Shown here in pieces: positions 23,413 to 24,424 of a stretch of DNA of 24,424 nt. Numbering within the stretch: the stretch's first letter is position 1; every line of letters begins with the position of its first letter. This DNA is from Clostridia bacterium (lineage in GTDB: Bacteria; Bacillota; Clostridia; Oscillospirales; Acutalibacteraceae). The stretch lies in contig CAADUC010000112.1 in the NCBI GenBank assembly GCA_900752115.1, positions 1 through 24,424 on the forward strand, read 5' to 3'. The notes under the pieces are model-generated. The model did no database searches. It had not been told where the DNA came from and worked only from the letters and a program-made list of their open reading frames with translations. Made by a program: the position numbers and the translations under genes.

Positions 23413-24272
23413 TGAGCACTGAACACGGCTTTCGCCATGCTGCCCGTCTTAAACAGACAGAAGCACAGCAGCACCGTATAGCCCATTGCCATCCAAATTG
23501 CGCCGGACACATCGCCTGTTGCAGTAATGCTTTGAATCAGCACGGCATAGATGCCGACAACGACCATGATTAGAAACGCCTGAAAGCCCAGCGCCAGCAA
23601 AGACTTTAGATAGTTTTGTCCGACATTCCGCCATTCTCCGTTTGTCATGGTGGCAAGCGGGATGGGTCCCAGCGAGGTCACAAGGTATATTTCAATCATC
23701 CTCCCGTAGACCACCAGCATAATGCAGATGGAAAGAATGTTCATGGTCAATCCGACAAACAGGGATTGAAACCACAGTCCAATCAGCCCGCCAAGGCTCA
23801 TAGCTTCCAGCGACGTTTGCAAGTCACCCACAAGGGAATCTATGTCAATGCTGGTATTTCCGATTATCACGCCCGCGCTCTGATTGACGACCTGCTGCGC
23901 CGCGTCAAAAACGCCCATGACAATATTCCAAGTGTTCGTGACGATTAGGACAGCCGCGTAGGTTTTGAACACCCATTTGAAGAACATAAAGGTGTCAATG
24001 TCGTGCAGATTGTTTTTCTCTGTCACCATCTGGATCAGCTCGTAGGTCATTACAAATGCGAGAATTGCACCCGCAATCGGGATAATGACGGATTCGGACA
24101 GATTGCGGATCATATTGAAAATGCCGGAGTTCCAGCCCTGCGGCGTCGCTCCGACATCAGCGGCAATTTCACCCACCTTTGTATTCACCGTATCGAACAG
24201 CCCCGACAGGTTGCCGATGATTCCGTCGATCAGAACGCCCTTAAGCCATTCCTCCAGCCAATCAATAATCAA
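23409..24272 (-). CDS. TrbL/VirB6-like polytopic channel protein
   Basis: This 287-residue membrane protein has the TrbL/VirB6 type: an amphipathic N-terminus (IIDWLEEWLKGVLIDGIIGN), the conserved FDTVNTKVGEIAADVGATPQ segment, then about five membrane segments (roughly 61-80, 102-122, 164-190, 222-248, 256-275). Between them lies the family-like SLGPIPLATMTNGEWRNVGQ cytoplasmic loop. It would line the inner-membrane part of the conjugation channel. The start is TTG at 24272; AGGAGG lies 9 nt ahead and no ATG fits. It follows Maff2, its usual partner in Clostridia ICEs, separated by a large GC hairpin. Confidence 0.9.
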   Translation of the reverse strand: MIIDWLEEWLKGVLIDGIIGNLSGLFDTVNTKVGEIAADVGATPQGWNSGIFNMIRNLSESVIIPIAGAILAFVMTYELIQMVTEKNNLHDIDTFMFFKWVFKTYAAVLIVTNTWNIVMGVFDAAQQVVNQSAGVIIGNTSIDIDSLVGDLQTSLEAMSLGGLIGLWFQSLFVGLTMNILSICIMLVVYGRMIEIYLVTSLGPIPLATMTNGEWRNVGQNYLKSLLALGFQAFLIMVVVGIYAVLIQSITATGDVSGAIWMAMGYTVLLCFCLFKTGSMAKAVFSAH

Positions 24273-24290
24273 AAGGCAGCACCTCCTTTC

Positions 24291-24323
24291 CCGCGCCGCC
24301 CCCGGTCAGGGGGGGCGGCGCGG
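24291..24323 (-). other. 13-bp GC hairpin between Maff2 and the TrbL-like gene
   Basis: Positions 24291-24303 pair perfectly with 24311-24323, all G/C, around a 7-nt loop. No T tract follows on either strand, so it is not an intrinsic terminator. On the - strand it ends just before the AAAGGAGG of the TrbL-like gene. It could protect the 3' end of a processed maff2 mRNA or limit translation downstream. Confidence 0.7.
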
Positions 24324-24342
24324 CGGTGTATTTCAGAATCGG

Positions 24343-24424
24343 TTAGCTGAACAGGCCGGAGAGCAGTGGGACAAGAACGCCGCCAATCAAGGCAACGCCG
24401 CCGCCCGCCCTGGACGGTGTTATT
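24343..24424 (-). CDS. Maff2-family small membrane protein, C-terminal part (partial)
   Basis: The - strand frame entering at the right edge gives ITPSRAGGGVALIGGVLVPL followed by LSGLFS and a TAA at 24343-24345. This matches the end of Maff2 proteins, short two-helix membrane proteins that precede TrbL in Clostridia ICEs. Their size, hydrophobicity and position suggest a VirB2-like pilin or channel subunit, which is inference. The N-terminal part lies beyond the window. Confidence 0.72.
   Translation of the reverse strand, partial: ITPSRAGGGVALIGGVLVPLLSGLFS

Noticed and set aside
1..24424. CRISPR array, tRNA, rRNA, insertion sequence or integrase
   Set aside because: No regularly spaced repeats, cloverleaf-like segments, rRNA-like stretches, transposase or recombinase motifs were seen on either strand.

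Overview
The window is the interior of an integrative and conjugative element (ICE) of the broad Tn1549/CTn-like class found in Gram-positive gut Clostridia. The host is inferred to be a moderately GC-rich Firmicute (Oscillospiraceae/Lachnospiraceae-like): Shine-Dalgarno sites are strong AGGAGG types, TTG and GTG starts recur, and every transfer gene matches the Clostridia ICE repertoire (MobC, a MOBP-type relaxase, a PrgI/VirB4/TrbL-Maff2 transfer apparatus, NlpC/P60 hydrolase, DUF4315, DUF4366, TopB, cysteine-rich VLP protein, ArdA/ArdC/YodL polyprotein, TTRAP). No integrase, coupling protein, attachment site, rRNA or tRNA is visible, so both ends of the element lie outside.

Layout. The left arm is read rightward: the tail of an unidentified gene (1-45) with a hairpin, an XRE-type regulator (126-509) closed by an intrinsic terminator, a structured non-coding element (629-707), mobC and relaxase (733-2357), then cargo. 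The cargo is an AbiE type IV toxin-antitoxin operon (2479-3914) with a clear promoter and two operator palindromes, a polytopic membrane protein behind it (3933-4325), and a large AT-rich PIN-domain protein (4477-6324). The right arm is read leftward, apparently as one long operon of about 18 kb broken only by a leader: Maff2 (partial, right edge), TrbL/VirB6-like, MT-A70 methylase, PrgI, VirB4, a beta-class DNA methylase, NlpC/P60 hydrolase, XF1762-like protein, DUF4315, DUF4366, topoisomerase III, cysteine-rich VLP protein, a second copy of the structured element (12798-12890), a giant anti-restriction protein, a conserved accessory protein, and TTRAP. The arms converge on a GC-rich hairpin terminator at 6333-6374.

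How the parts work together. MobC and the relaxase would nick and lead the strand, TopB would relax DNA, and VirB4/PrgI/TrbL/Maff2 with the cell-wall hydrolase would form the channel through the Gram-positive envelope. Two methylases without restriction partners and the giant protein, which fuses ArdA-like, ArdC-like and metallopeptidase modules, would protect the incoming DNA. AbiE and perhaps the PIN protein are inferred to be defence or maintenance cargo.

The observation I would follow first is the duplicated structured element: two diverged copies with near-identical flanks but a central hairpin whose sequence is replaced while its pairing is kept. One copy lies in front of mobC and the other in front of the anti-restriction gene. 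It could be a leader RNA, an oriT-type site, or a single-stranded-DNA promoter that switches on anti-restriction genes in the recipient.
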